Shown: piece after piece, positions 23,289 to 32,639 of the stretch
Layout: each line of letters begins with the position of its first letter
Position numbering within the stretch: position 1 is the stretch's first letter
Assembly: GCA_012719125.1 (NCBI GenBank)
Contig: JAAYAY010000265.1
Span: forward strand, 1-64,000
Direction: 5' to 3'
Length of the DNA: 64,000 nucleotides
From: Planctomycetaceae bacterium
Lineage (GTDB): Bacteria > Planctomycetota > Planctomycetia > Pirellulales > Thermoguttaceae
The notes under the pieces: model-generated
The model's input: the letters and a program-made list of their open reading frames with translations, nothing else
Told to the model about the DNA's origin: nothing
Database searches by the model: none
Made by a program: the position numbers and the translations under genes

Positions 23289-26200
23289 TCACTCCAACGC
23301 CGGCCCCGCAATCCTTTCCCCCCGCTGCTGCCGTGCCTGGTCTTCCGGATCGAACGTCCCATAAAAGAGCGCGTTGGCGTCCATCCACGTGATCAGCCGT
23401 TCGTATTCCTCGGCGGAAAGCTCCACGTCTTCGTGCCCCTTCAGGAGGAGCGGCATCAGGCTGCTGGCCCGGGCGCCGAACTGGTCGGGATGGGTCAGCG
23501 GCTCGTGGTTCGCCTGGGGAGTCCCCTGCCATGACGAAAACGGCACGAGGCGGACCAACGCGTTGTACGACCGCGAGAAATCGCCCTCGGGCGTGCCGGT
23601 CAGGTCAATCTTCCCCTCCGTCTTCTCGCCCCCGTGACAGGCCACGCAGTGCTTGTCGAGAAGCGGCTGAACCAGGATCGGGAAGCTGAAGGGCTTCGAG
23701 CCGTCCGGACCGGGCATGATCGACGAGGGCTCTCGCAGGACGGCCAGGCTTGCCGCGTTGACGGCCGGGGCCGTCGTGCGGTGCTCGTGGCAGCCGACGC
23801 AACTGGTCTGCTCGCCCGGTTGCAGATAGGTCAGGCTGCGCATGGTCTGAATCGCCATCCCCCGCTCGTCCAAGGCCTGGAACGACAGCGGAATGCCGGC
23901 CGGGGCCTCGAAGTAGGCCGAACCGTCCGCTTCCACCGGCACCGTACCCAGCACCTGCTTGCCGGGCGAGGCGTTGGCCAGGCCCACGCGGGGCGTGTTC
24001 GCATGGGGCGTCGTCTTGGGCAGAACCTGAACGATGCGAAGGGCCTTGACCACGTCGCGCGAGTCCGACAATGCCGGCCAACTCGCGTACACATCCTGGA
24101 GCAAGAACGTGCCCGTCCCCGACGAGTTGTCGGCAAGCATCGACGGCAGAGCGGGCGGGATGTGACGGGGCCGCAAAGGCATCGGCCAGAGACTGCCGAC
24201 TGCCGCGTCGCGATAAAGAAGTTCCTTGTTGCCGAACCGGTCGACCAGATAGAGGCCGAACATGTTGGGCCGGTTGGCAAACGGTTCGCCGATCAGCGGT
24301 TCGTAACTGTAGGCGGCCAGGAAGAAGTCTTCCGAGAGCGGATAGGGCGTCCGGTAGCAGTGGCCGGGCCAACGTTTTTGCTCGACGGGAACTTCGGGCG
24401 GCGTGGTGACGCCCGTGGCATTGTACCAGCGTTCCACGCGGGCTTCGCTTTCGGGGAACAGGGCGTCGGGCGTGAGTCGCGTGATCGGTTCCAGGCCGTC
24501 GATCCCCTGCGTCACGTCCAGCAGGATGATCGAGCCGGCCGTCATCGCGTGATGGGCCGCGGCGGTGGCCATCACCCGGTTCGATCCGGGAATCGGCCGG
24601 GCTTCCCACACGCCGACCGGATTGAGCGTGTTGTTTCCGTAGAACGCCCGCACGTCGCTGCCGTCGGGGCGAGCCGACCACAGTTGCTGATAGTGAACCG
24701 CGTGGCGATCGACGTAGTCCCAGCGGGTGTAAATGACCCGCCCGTCGTGCATCACGGCCGGGTCCCATTCGTGGGTCTCGTGAAAGGAGATCACGCGGAT
24801 GTTCGAGCCGTCGGCGTCGGCGGTCGCCATCGTGTAGACGTGGCAGGGTCCGCGTCCGCAGCGGTGAAAGCCCCCGCGCCTGGTCGAGATGAACAGGATT
24901 TTGCCGTTGGGCAGGTAACGGGGGGCGAAATCGTCGACCTCGCCGTCGGTCAGTTGCCGCAGGTTCGAGCCGTCGGCCGACATCTCGTAGAGGTGGTAGA
25001 ACTGATCCATGTTGGCCAGCCATTCGGTGGCGTTCGGATCGGTTTCGCAGTGGGAGAAGAGAATCCGCTTGCCGTCCCAGGAGACGTCGAGGTGCATGGG
25101 GCTCCCCATGGGCAGCCCATGATCGAGCTGCCGGGCCTCCATCGACCCACCCGGCGCGTCGAGCACGAAGATGCCGCCTCCAGGCCGCGCCCGGCGGCCG
25201 GCATATTGGGTCAACTGATGGCTGAAACCGGCGGGCACACGTTTGACGAACGCCAGCGGGCCCACGTCGGCCAGTGGATTGGCCAAGGCGATCTCGCGGC
25301 GGAGTCGGTGGGTCTTCAGCCAAAGATGTTCCCAGGCCGATTCGCTGGTCGTAGTGTCCCCCGACATCTGCTTGAATTGATCGCGAGCGGCGTCCCAGGC
25401 GGCCGCCAACTCGTCTAGTGCCGTTCCCGTCGAGGTGAGTCGTTCAATCAGCCGATCGCCGCGATCGAGCGTGGCCTGGACGGCTTCCTGCCACGTGCGA
25501 CTCTCGCGTTCGGTGCCGATGCCGTCCTGCATCCGCCAGTCCCACTCGATCAACTCCTCCTCGACCGACGCCCGCATGTTCGGCAGCACCGGAGGCGGAA
25601 TCGTCTCGGCGGCGGGTGGATAGGTCACGGCAACGGGCAACTCGGTGCCGTCGAGAACGTAGCGCAAATTGCTCCAGCGGACGGCCGTCTCCTCGGTGGC
25701 GCCGCGAGTCGTCAGAACGATCTCGGCGTCTTCTTTCACCGGGATCGGCTCGCTTGCGAGTGTCGCGGTCTCGCCTCCCTTCAGCCGGCGTGTCGACTGT
25801 TTCCCGCCCAGTGCCAGTTCGACCTCTGCTGCGCCCGATCGCGGCAGGCGGACGTCGACTGCGATGCGCAGGGGCTCAGCCTGGCTCTTGACCGGGATGG
25901 TCCAGCGGACCTGTTCGCCTTCATCCAGGCAGACCGTCCACGCCCGGGCCGGTTCCAGCACGGCCACTTGCGGCCCCGTTTCTCCCGCGATCAACGAAAA
26001 GCCGCCGGCCGCCGCACTTCGCGGTGGCGCCGGTTCTTCTCCAAAGGTGACGACGCTCTGCCCGAATCGCGGCATCCGTCCGTCGCGTTCCAGCCGTGCC
26101 TCGGCCCAGTCGGCCATATCGCAGCCGATACCGTCGCCGGCGTCGCTGGCGATCAGTCGCAGTTCTCTCGCACCGGTCAGGGGAATATCGACAGGCCGGG

Positions 26201-26597
26201 CCGGATCGCTGTCGGACATGGGGCCGGTCTCGAACTTCACTTCACCGTCGACCGTGACCCGAAACACAACGCTCCCCTTGCCGCCACCCTGCCACTGAAC
26301 GCCCACCAAGGTTTGGAATCGCGTGTAGAGCCCGCGAAGATCGACGGCAATCTCGCCGTTGGCGTGGTGGCCCAGCCCTCGCTCAAACTTCTGCTGGCCA
26401 ATCTGTAGCGGGGAGCCGACGCCGCCGGTCTTGGCGGTGGCACAGTCGAAGCCAAAATCGCCCCAACCCTGGCGGATCTCCAGGGCCAATCCGGTGCTGC
26501 GATCGCTGAGGTAGTCAACCTCTTGGGCGGCGAGTGCTTGAAGCGTCACGATCAAGACAAGAACAACGAACGTCGCGATGCAGCGTTGAGTTGGCAT
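23289..26597 (-). CDS. Secreted NPCBM / hydrazine-synthase-alpha-like dihaem protein
   Basis: A 1102-aa exported protein. ATG 26597 follows a good AGAAGGG site; the signal peptide ends near ALAAQ. Residues about 25-180 are an NPCBM-type carbohydrate-binding domain (GWGDFGFD, FERGLGHHANGEI). From about 480 comes a beta-propeller-like region with PD40/TolB-type repeats (MHLDVSWDGKRILFSHCE, FAPRYLPNGKILFIS) as in the HZS-alpha-like planctomycete proteins. Two c-type haem motifs follow: CVGCH with Cys933 and CVACH with Cys984, the second in a typical CHGGEKTEGKIDL context. Export and periplasmic haem attachment are implied. Substrate and electron partner are unknown. Confidence 0.8.
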   Translation of the reverse strand: MPTQRCIATFVVLVLIVTLQALAAQEVDYLSDRSTGLALEIRQGWGDFGFDCATAKTGGVGSPLQIGQQKFERGLGHHANGEIAVDLRGLYTRFQTLVGVQWQGGGKGSVVFRVTVDGEVKFETGPMSDSDPARPVDIPLTGARELRLIASDAGDGIGCDMADWAEARLERDGRMPRFGQSVVTFGEEPAPPRSAAAGGFSLIAGETGPQVAVLEPARAWTVCLDEGEQVRWTIPVKSQAEPLRIAVDVRLPRSGAAEVELALGGKQSTRRLKGGETATLASEPIPVKEDAEIVLTTRGATEETAVRWSNLRYVLDGTELPVAVTYPPAAETIPPPVLPNMRASVEEELIEWDWRMQDGIGTERESRTWQEAVQATLDRGDRLIERLTSTGTALDELAAAWDAARDQFKQMSGDTTTSESAWEHLWLKTHRLRREIALANPLADVGPLAFVKRVPAGFSHQLTQYAGRRARPGGGIFVLDAPGGSMEARQLDHGLPMGSPMHLDVSWDGKRILFSHCETDPNATEWLANMDQFYHLYEMSADGSNLRQLTDGEVDDFAPRYLPNGKILFISTRRGGFHRCGRGPCHVYTMATADADGSNIRVISFHETHEWDPAVMHDGRVIYTRWDYVDRHAVHYQQLWSARPDGSDVRAFYGNNTLNPVGVWEARPIPGSNRVMATAAAHHAMTAGSIILLDVTQGIDGLEPITRLTPDALFPESEARVERWYNATGVTTPPEVPVEQKRWPGHCYRTPYPLSEDFFLAAYSYEPLIGEPFANRPNMFGLYLVDRFGNKELLYRDAAVGSLWPMPLRPRHIPPALPSMLADNSSGTGTFLLQDVYASWPALSDSRDVVKALRIVQVLPKTTPHANTPRVGLANASPGKQVLGTVPVEADGSAYFEAPAGIPLSFQALDERGMAIQTMRSLTYLQPGEQTSCVGCHEHRTTAPAVNAASLAVLREPSSIMPGPDGSKPFSFPILVQPLLDKHCVACHGGEKTEGKIDLTGTPEGDFSRSYNALVRLVPFSSWQGTPQANHEPLTHPDQFGARASSLMPLLLKGHEDVELSAEEYERLITWMDANALFYGTFDPEDQARQQRGERIAGPALE

Positions 26598-26800
26598 GGC
26601 TATCCCTTCTCGCACAGCTACTGTTCGCTTTGCGAACAGAGCACTCCTTCGCGGACCAAACAGCGATTCACCTAACCATGCCTAGTATCCCACCCCCAGC
26701 AGCGGGATGCAAGTCAGTGGACACCGGCTCGGACTGGAACTACAGTCAGAGTCTGCCGGTAGGCCCCGCCTCAACCAACCCTGCCACAGCCTCCCCCGGT

Positions 26801-26894
26801 GCTGATGAAAAAGGGGACAGGCACCGCAACTGATCGTGTGCGGTCTGCAGCGAGGACACAAGGTGTTGCGGAGCCAGTCCCCTTTTTCGTCAGC
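26801..26894. repeat. Foldback repeat with AAAAAGGGGACAG arms
   Basis: GCTGATGAAAAAGGGGACAG (26801-26820) and following GCACCGCAAC pair with the inverted arm at 26864-26894 (GTTGCGGAGCCAGTCCCCTT...). This arm type is common in bacterial intergenic repeats linked to REP-associated transposases; that link is recalled, not tested. It ends 25 nt before the next start codon. The rest of 26598-26919 shows nothing clear. Confidence 0.75.
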
Positions 26895-26919
26895 CCACCA
26901 TCTCCACGTCCATATCGTC

Positions 26920-29616
26920 ATGAAGAAGCACTTCTCGGCTATCAGCGTCGCGGCCACGGCCATTGCTGCGTTTTCCCTCACGAACGTCTCTGACGCCCAA
27001 GTCGCCATCGACACGGCCTTTGGCCCCGGACAGGCGATCCAAACGTCGGCCCCCGATCGAATCACCGGCTCGCTTCCGTCCGGCTGGCGCGACAACTCGG
27101 AATGGGCGAAGGTCTGGGTCGACTATCGTCCCGGCGAAGACCAGGCTCGCCCTTTCACCCGCGTGTCCACCTCCCGAATCGACGAGGGCTGGACTCAACT
27201 CAATCATTCTCTTCCTGCAATCCGCGGCGAGACCTACGTGCGGCTGGAACTGACGGCCCGGTCTCTGGACGACAAGATGCTCCGCGTCAGTCTGCGTGAG
27301 GCCGGGATCCCCTACACGTCGTACTGGGAAACCACCGCCAAGCTCGGGGCCGAATGGAAATCGCTGCGCTACGAATTTCGCCGGGGAAAGATCGATCGCC
27401 CAATCGGCCTCTACTTGTCGTCGGAAGGCACCGGAACCTTCGACCTTGCCGCGGTCAAATTGACCTGCTTCACCCGCGACGAACTGATCGCCGAACTGAA
27501 ACGGCGGGCGCAGGAGACCGGCAGCAAGAACCTGCTGCGTCTGAGCAGGTTCCCGTTGGGGATGCAGATGGGCTGGTCGCTGGGGCGCGACTACTCCGAC
27601 GCTGACGAGGTCGTCATCGACAGCAATCCCGATTACCTGGGACCGTCCACCTTCCCGTCTCTCCACGTGCAGGGAACCAGGGGCGTCGATTTCTACACCA
27701 CGCCCTTCGGCATTCCCAATGCGTTCGGCAAACACCTCGCCCGCGTGCTGCTGAAAGGCCAGGGGCAGGTTGCGGTCCGGGTCATCTGCGACGGGCGATC
27801 CCTCGCGACACGACAGGCGGCCCTCACCGACACGTGGCAGCGGATCGAGATTCCCTTCGAACCGGGGCTGCTGGCCGACTGCTATTCGATCCGGTTCGAA
27901 TCGGCCCAGCCCTGCGACTTCCACCTCGACGCCATGCAGGTTGTCCCCGCCGACCAGGCCGCAGATTCGCCGCTGGAGTTCGCCGGCCAGATGCCCTACG
28001 AAGTCGCCCTCCAGGTTCCCGCGAGCGATGCTTCGGCGGCGCGGATTCAGTTCGACGACGAACCGGCCGAGATGGACTACTGCGTCACCGCCAACGAGCC
28101 GGTTCGCGACGCCCGGTTGTGCGCCAAGGTGTTCAACGCTTACGGCGAGTCGCGCGATCTGCCTCGTGCGGAGGTGAAGGACCGCACGGTCTACGGGCGT
28201 TTCGCCGACTTCATGCACGGCTTCGACAAGCCCTTCGGACCCCACCGCGTGGAGGTCTGGGTTGAGGACGCCACGGGAAAACGGATCAGCACGTTCAACG
28301 AAATGTTGGTCTACCGGCTGCCGCGTCCCAAGTATTGGGGTAAGGACGCGCCGAATTCGGCCTTCGGCGTGCACACCAATTCGACGACCCGCCACTGCAT
28401 CATGCTCAAGGCGATCGGGGCCAATTGGACCCGGCTGCATGACGCCGGACTCGACTACATCGGCTGGTATCACCTCGAACCCAGAAAAGGCCAGTGGCAG
28501 TTCCGCGACGAACCGATCCACCGCTACCGAAAACATCACGTCATGATCCTGGGCGAACTGGGAACCGCCCCGCCGTGGGCGTCGCACCATCCGGGCTATG
28601 ACGTGAACGGCTATTTCGACCGTTTCTATCAGCCGCGTGATCTGAACGACTACGCCAACTACGTCCGCACCGTGGCCGAGCGCTACCGAGGCGTGATTCA
28701 TGCGTGGGACGTGTGGAACGAGCCGTGGATCACGGCTTGGTGGGGCGTGGGCTACGACAAGAATCAAGGCAGCGACCGGGAAGGCTACCTCCGCTCGCCG
28801 ACGGCTCAGAAGGATTTTGCCGAGCTGATGAAGACGGCCTATTCAAACGTCAAGGCGGTCGATCCGGCTACCATTGTGTTGGGAATCAATACGACGACCG
28901 GCGGGGGCGGCAGTTCCTTCACAGGCGACGAGTGGACCCGCGGAGTCGTCGATGCCGGGGGGATGCAGAGTCTGGATGCGATCGCCTATCACCACTACAC
29001 GGGCGCGTTCAACCTGCATCCGGAAGACGACGTCGAGCGGGGCTACCAGACGGCGGTCGGCTACGTGGCCGACAAGAGCGGCGGCCAGGTGCCGGTGCCG
29101 GTATGGATGACCGAAGGCCAGAACGCGAGAATGCTGGCCCTGGCGGACATGTACCACCACACCCTGCCGAATCCGCCGCAGGACAGCGACCCGTTCCTGG
29201 CGGGCGACCGGCAGGTGCGTTTTCTGGCCTCGCTCCGGGCGAGGGGAGTGGCGAAGGCCTTCTTGTATACCATGCACGGGCACGGCTATTTCGACGACGG
29301 CGGCCAGTGGCGGGCAATCACCACCGGCGAAGGTTTCCTGCACACGCAAGGCGCAGCGATCGCGGCCCTGGCCGGGCAGATCGAGGATCACCATTTCACC
29401 CGCCGTGTGAAAGCGACCGAAGGCGTCTGGGCCTACCTGTTCCAGGCCGACGACGGTTCGCGTGCAGTGGCCCTGCTGGCGCCGGAGGAATCGCACGGAG
29501 AATACCTGCTGCCGGCCGGCGCCCTGGATCTCTTCGGAAACTCTGTTCCGGCAGGCACGCCCATCGGCAAGACCGTTTGCTACCTGCCGCTCCCGGCGGG
29601 GGCCACCGGGCTGTGA
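26920..29616 (+). CDS. Secreted GH39-like glycoside hydrolase
   Basis: An 898-aa exported enzyme; ATG 26920 gives signal peptide MKKHFSAISVAATAIAAFSL. The N-terminal ~480 residues are beta-rich, with two jelly-roll-like parts. A (beta/alpha)8 domain covers about 480-800: WDVWNEPW gives acid/base Glu601 and VWMTEGQNARM gives Glu732 as likely nucleophile, an arrangement seen in GH39 and related clan GH-A families. A small beta-sandwich ends the protein. It is the first of four co-oriented exported enzymes. Its substrate may be a xylo- or rhamno-glycan, which is inferred from the neighbours only. Confidence 0.75.
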   Translation: MKKHFSAISVAATAIAAFSLTNVSDAQVAIDTAFGPGQAIQTSAPDRITGSLPSGWRDNSEWAKVWVDYRPGEDQARPFTRVSTSRIDEGWTQLNHSLPAIRGETYVRLELTARSLDDKMLRVSLREAGIPYTSYWETTAKLGAEWKSLRYEFRRGKIDRPIGLYLSSEGTGTFDLAAVKLTCFTRDELIAELKRRAQETGSKNLLRLSRFPLGMQMGWSLGRDYSDADEVVIDSNPDYLGPSTFPSLHVQGTRGVDFYTTPFGIPNAFGKHLARVLLKGQGQVAVRVICDGRSLATRQAALTDTWQRIEIPFEPGLLADCYSIRFESAQPCDFHLDAMQVVPADQAADSPLEFAGQMPYEVALQVPASDASAARIQFDDEPAEMDYCVTANEPVRDARLCAKVFNAYGESRDLPRAEVKDRTVYGRFADFMHGFDKPFGPHRVEVWVEDATGKRISTFNEMLVYRLPRPKYWGKDAPNSAFGVHTNSTTRHCIMLKAIGANWTRLHDAGLDYIGWYHLEPRKGQWQFRDEPIHRYRKHHVMILGELGTAPPWASHHPGYDVNGYFDRFYQPRDLNDYANYVRTVAERYRGVIHAWDVWNEPWITAWWGVGYDKNQGSDREGYLRSPTAQKDFAELMKTAYSNVKAVDPATIVLGINTTTGGGGSSFTGDEWTRGVVDAGGMQSLDAIAYHHYTGAFNLHPEDDVERGYQTAVGYVADKSGGQVPVPVWMTEGQNARMLALADMYHHTLPNPPQDSDPFLAGDRQVRFLASLRARGVAKAFLYTMHGHGYFDDGGQWRAITTGEGFLHTQGAAIAALAGQIEDHHFTRRVKATEGVWAYLFQADDGSRAVALLAPEESHGEYLLPAGALDLFGNSVPAGTPIGKTVCYLPLPAGATGL

Positions 29617-29703
29617 GGCGAGTCAAGTCGGTATGGGTGCAACGCGACTCTCGGAATGGTAGAATCGGCAGCGGTTCGGTTTTCTGGTCACGGGAGATAC
29701 GCC

Positions 29704-30759
29704 ATGGACTCTACACAACCGCGTGCAACGCGAAGAAGTTTTCTGCAGGCCGCGACGGCCGGAGCGGGGCTCGGTGTTCTGGCTCATACCGTCGGCGCCA
29801 ATGCGGCTGCGGAGGAACGCCCTGCTGCGGACCAGGCGTCGCGTCTGCCCCGCGAGGTCTGGGTGGCAAGCATCACCCAGGACGGCATGCATACGGCAAA
29901 CTACGAGCAGATGATTAGGGCCATGCTTGCCCGGATGGAAAGCGTGGTGCCCTTCCAGCCCGACATCGTCTGCCTGCCGGAGGTTTTTCCGTTCGTCAAT
30001 CTCGACACCGACCGGCCACCCCTCGAAGAGGTCGCCGAAGAACCAATCGGGGCGATTTGCTCGCCCTTCGCCGAGTTTGCCCGGAAGAACCGCTGTTACG
30101 TGGTTTGCTCCACCTACACGAAGGAAGCCGGACGCTTCTACAATTCGGCCGTGTTCATCGGCCGCGACGGCAAACTGGTGGGCGAGTATCGCAAGATGCA
30201 TCCGACGGTCGGCGAGATGGATCGCGGCATCGAACCCGGCGCGCTCGATCCGCCGGTGTTCGACACCGACTTCGGCAAGGTCGGCGCCCAGATCTGCTTC
30301 GACATCGAATGGTACGACGGTTGGGAGAACCTCCGCAAGAAAGGCGTCGAGATTGTCTTCTGGCCCTCCGCCTTCGGAGGCGGGGCGATGGTCAATACGA
30401 AAGCCTGGCAGAACCACTACTGCGTCGTATCGAGCACCCGCAAAGGCACGACCAAGATCTGCGACATCAACGGCGAGGCCGTCGCCAAGACGGGTCATTT
30501 CGCCAACTTCGTTTGTGCACCGATCAACCTGGAAAAGGTTTTCTTGCACACCTGGCCGTTCTGCCGACGCTTCCCGGAGATCCACGCCAAGTACGGTCCC
30601 AAGATCCGCATTCAAACCTTCCACGAAGAAGAGTGGTCCATCCTGGAGAGCCGCTCGCCCGATGTGAAAATCGCCGACGTCATGAAGGAGTTCGAGCTGA
30701 TGACGCGAGATGAACATATCGAAGAGGCCGACGAGGCACAGCGTGCGCGGCGATCGTGA
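29704..30759 (+). CDS. Tat-exported carbon-nitrogen hydrolase (nitrilase superfamily)
   Basis: A 351-aa amidase/nitrilase-fold protein. The start at ATG 29704 gives a twin-arginine signal (ATRRSFLQAATAGAG, residues 8-22). The catalytic triad is intact: Glu93 in CLPEVFPF, Lys164 in EYRKMHPT and Cys198 in GAQICFDIEW. Export of a nitrilase-fold enzyme is unusual, since most are cytoplasmic. It lies 87 nt after the GH39-like gene and 137 nt before a sialidase-like gene, so it may remove an amide-linked group from a glycan; that is inference. Confidence 0.85.
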   Translation: MDSTQPRATRRSFLQAATAGAGLGVLAHTVGANAAAEERPAADQASRLPREVWVASITQDGMHTANYEQMIRAMLARMESVVPFQPDIVCLPEVFPFVNLDTDRPPLEEVAEEPIGAICSPFAEFARKNRCYVVCSTYTKEAGRFYNSAVFIGRDGKLVGEYRKMHPTVGEMDRGIEPGALDPPVFDTDFGKVGAQICFDIEWYDGWENLRKKGVEIVFWPSAFGGGAMVNTKAWQNHYCVVSSTRKGTTKICDINGEAVAKTGHFANFVCAPINLEKVFLHTWPFCRRFPEIHAKYGPKIRIQTFHEEEWSILESRSPDVKIADVMKEFELMTRDEHIEEADEAQRARRS

Positions 30760-30896
30760 TTCGGACACCGCGAAGCCCCTCTGTCGCATATCGACAGACA
30801 GTTGTCGCAAAAACACCCGGAACACGGTAGAAACCTGACTTCGCCGGCGATAGCATCGAGCAAGTCGCCGGCACAACACTTTGGAGAGCCGACACC

Positions 30897-32480
30897 ATGA
30901 ATGGTCTTCGAAACGTTTCCCTGGCACTCGCGATCGTGGCACTGTGCTCCGGTGCGGTGTTCTGCGCCGACGAGATCGACAAGCTGGCAGCCGTTCCGCC
31001 GACTGCCAACTTCCAACCGGGACCCGAGTACGCCGATAGCGCCCGCATGTTCCAGGGCATCCCCAGCCTGGAGCGTTCGCCCGGCGGAAGGCTCTGGGCC
31101 GTCTGGTACGGCGGCGGCGTGACCGAGGATCTGCACAACTACATCATCGCCGTAACCAGCGGAGACGACGGCAAGACCTGGTCGGATCTGAAGTTCGTCA
31201 TTGACCCCGATCGCGACGGACCCGTGCGGGCCTTCGATCCCTGCCCCTGGCTGGATCCCAACGGCAAATTCTGGCTCATCTGGGCCCAGCGCAGCCAGAC
31301 GACGCCCTACTTGATGGCCATGACGACCGAAAACGCCGACGACGAGAACCCCACCTGGTCGCGGCCGTTCCTGATCGGCGAAGGGATCATGATGTGCAAG
31401 CCGGTCGCCCTCGACGACGGGACCTGGCTCCTGCCGACGGCCATCTGGCACCGCGAAGGAAGCTGCCGCGTCCTGGCGTCGACCGATCAGGGCAAGACGT
31501 GGTCGTTCCGCGGCACGGCCACGGTTCCCGATCCGGCCGAACGCAATTGCGACGAGCCGATGATCGTCCAGCGCAAGGACGGCAGCCTCTGGCAATGGGT
31601 GCGGACGAAATACGGAATCGGAACCTGCCGATCGACCGACCTGGGACGCACGTGGACCGACGTCGTGCCGTCGGAGGTCGCCCATCCGGCTGCCCGGTTC
31701 TTCCTCCGCCGCCTTGCATCGGGTAACCTGCTTCTGGTCAAGCACGGTCCGATTGCCGAACGGACCGGCCGCTCGCATCTGACGGCCTTCCTGTCGAAAG
31801 ACGACGGCCGGACTTGGCAGGGCGGCCTGCTGCTCGACGAGCGATCCGGTGTCTCCTATCCCGACGGCTTCCAGGGCGACGACGGCCGGATCCACATCAT
31901 CTACGACTTCGACCGCCAGGGAGACAAGACGATCCTCATGGCCGTCTTCACGGAAGACGACATCCTGACCGGCAAGAACGCCTCGGGCAAGGTCCGCCAG
32001 CGGATCCTGATCAATCAGGCGACGGGCGTGAATCCGAAGAAGAACGCGGCAGCCGGCGTCAAGCTCGAATCCCACAGCGACGGCGCAAAGCCCCTGGAAG
32101 GTAAAGGCGCCCAATTGAAACCGGTTGAAGACGGTGAAACCTGCCAAACCTTCGAGAACGGTGCGAAGCTCTTCACCGATCGCGATTACACAGCCGCCAA
32201 CCTGCCGGCACTCTTCAAGGGACGGCAGTTCGTGCAGGCGTCGATCGAAGGGACAAGCGTGACCGTTGCGAGTGACGGCATCGTGTTCGCCGTCACGCCG
32301 CTGCCCAATCGGAACAAGGACAGCGTGGCCAAGCAGTTTGAAGAGCAGGGCTTCGCCAAGGTTGCCCAGCCCGAGTTCTACCTGTTTCCCGGCCCGGCCA
32401 ACCTTTGCACGACCTTCCAGAAGAAGGTCGCGGCAGGCGACAAGATTGCCATGGGCAAATGGGGTGTGTTGATCTACTGA
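30897..32480 (+). CDS. Secreted BNR-repeat (sialidase-like) protein
   Basis: A 527-aa exported protein with a signal peptide (to about residue 24). Residues 25-380 form a six-bladed sialidase-type propeller with four visible Asp-box motifs: SGDDGKTWSDL, STDQGKTWSFRG, STDLGRTWTDV and SKDDGRTWQGG. Members of this family in planctomycetes are often annotated as exo-sialidases, though many act on other sugars. The last ~130 residues are a separate, unassigned domain ending at the stop. It is part of the 26.9-35.6 kb series of exported enzymes. Confidence 0.8.
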   Translation: MNGLRNVSLALAIVALCSGAVFCADEIDKLAAVPPTANFQPGPEYADSARMFQGIPSLERSPGGRLWAVWYGGGVTEDLHNYIIAVTSGDDGKTWSDLKFVIDPDRDGPVRAFDPCPWLDPNGKFWLIWAQRSQTTPYLMAMTTENADDENPTWSRPFLIGEGIMMCKPVALDDGTWLLPTAIWHREGSCRVLASTDQGKTWSFRGTATVPDPAERNCDEPMIVQRKDGSLWQWVRTKYGIGTCRSTDLGRTWTDVVPSEVAHPAARFFLRRLASGNLLLVKHGPIAERTGRSHLTAFLSKDDGRTWQGGLLLDERSGVSYPDGFQGDDGRIHIIYDFDRQGDKTILMAVFTEDDILTGKNASGKVRQRILINQATGVNPKKNAAAGVKLESHSDGAKPLEGKGAQLKPVEDGETCQTFENGAKLFTDRDYTAANLPALFKGRQFVQASIEGTSVTVASDGIVFAVTPLPNRNKDSVAKQFEEQGFAKVAQPEFYLFPGPANLCTTFQKKVAAGDKIAMGKWGVLIY

Positions 32481-32639
32481 ATCCCTTAACCAAGTTGCCG
32501 AGTGATCCATGGCCGCGAAGGCTTGCCTCGCGCTTGGTTGAAGCATCACGTACTTCCGGACAACAGCCAATAACCGAGTGCCGATCGAACAAAGCGTTGG
32601 GCAAGCCCAAACGGCTATCTCAGATAAAGGACCAATTCC

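Noticed and set aside
23634-25418. Long plus-strand open frame of about 594 codons
   Set aside because: Antisense to the NPCBM/dihaem gene, whose motifs (two CxxCH, signal peptide) are clear. No ribosome site or fold signal.
26890-28767. Long minus-strand open frame of about 625 codons
   Set aside because: Antisense to the GH39-like gene; composition is that of a shadow frame.
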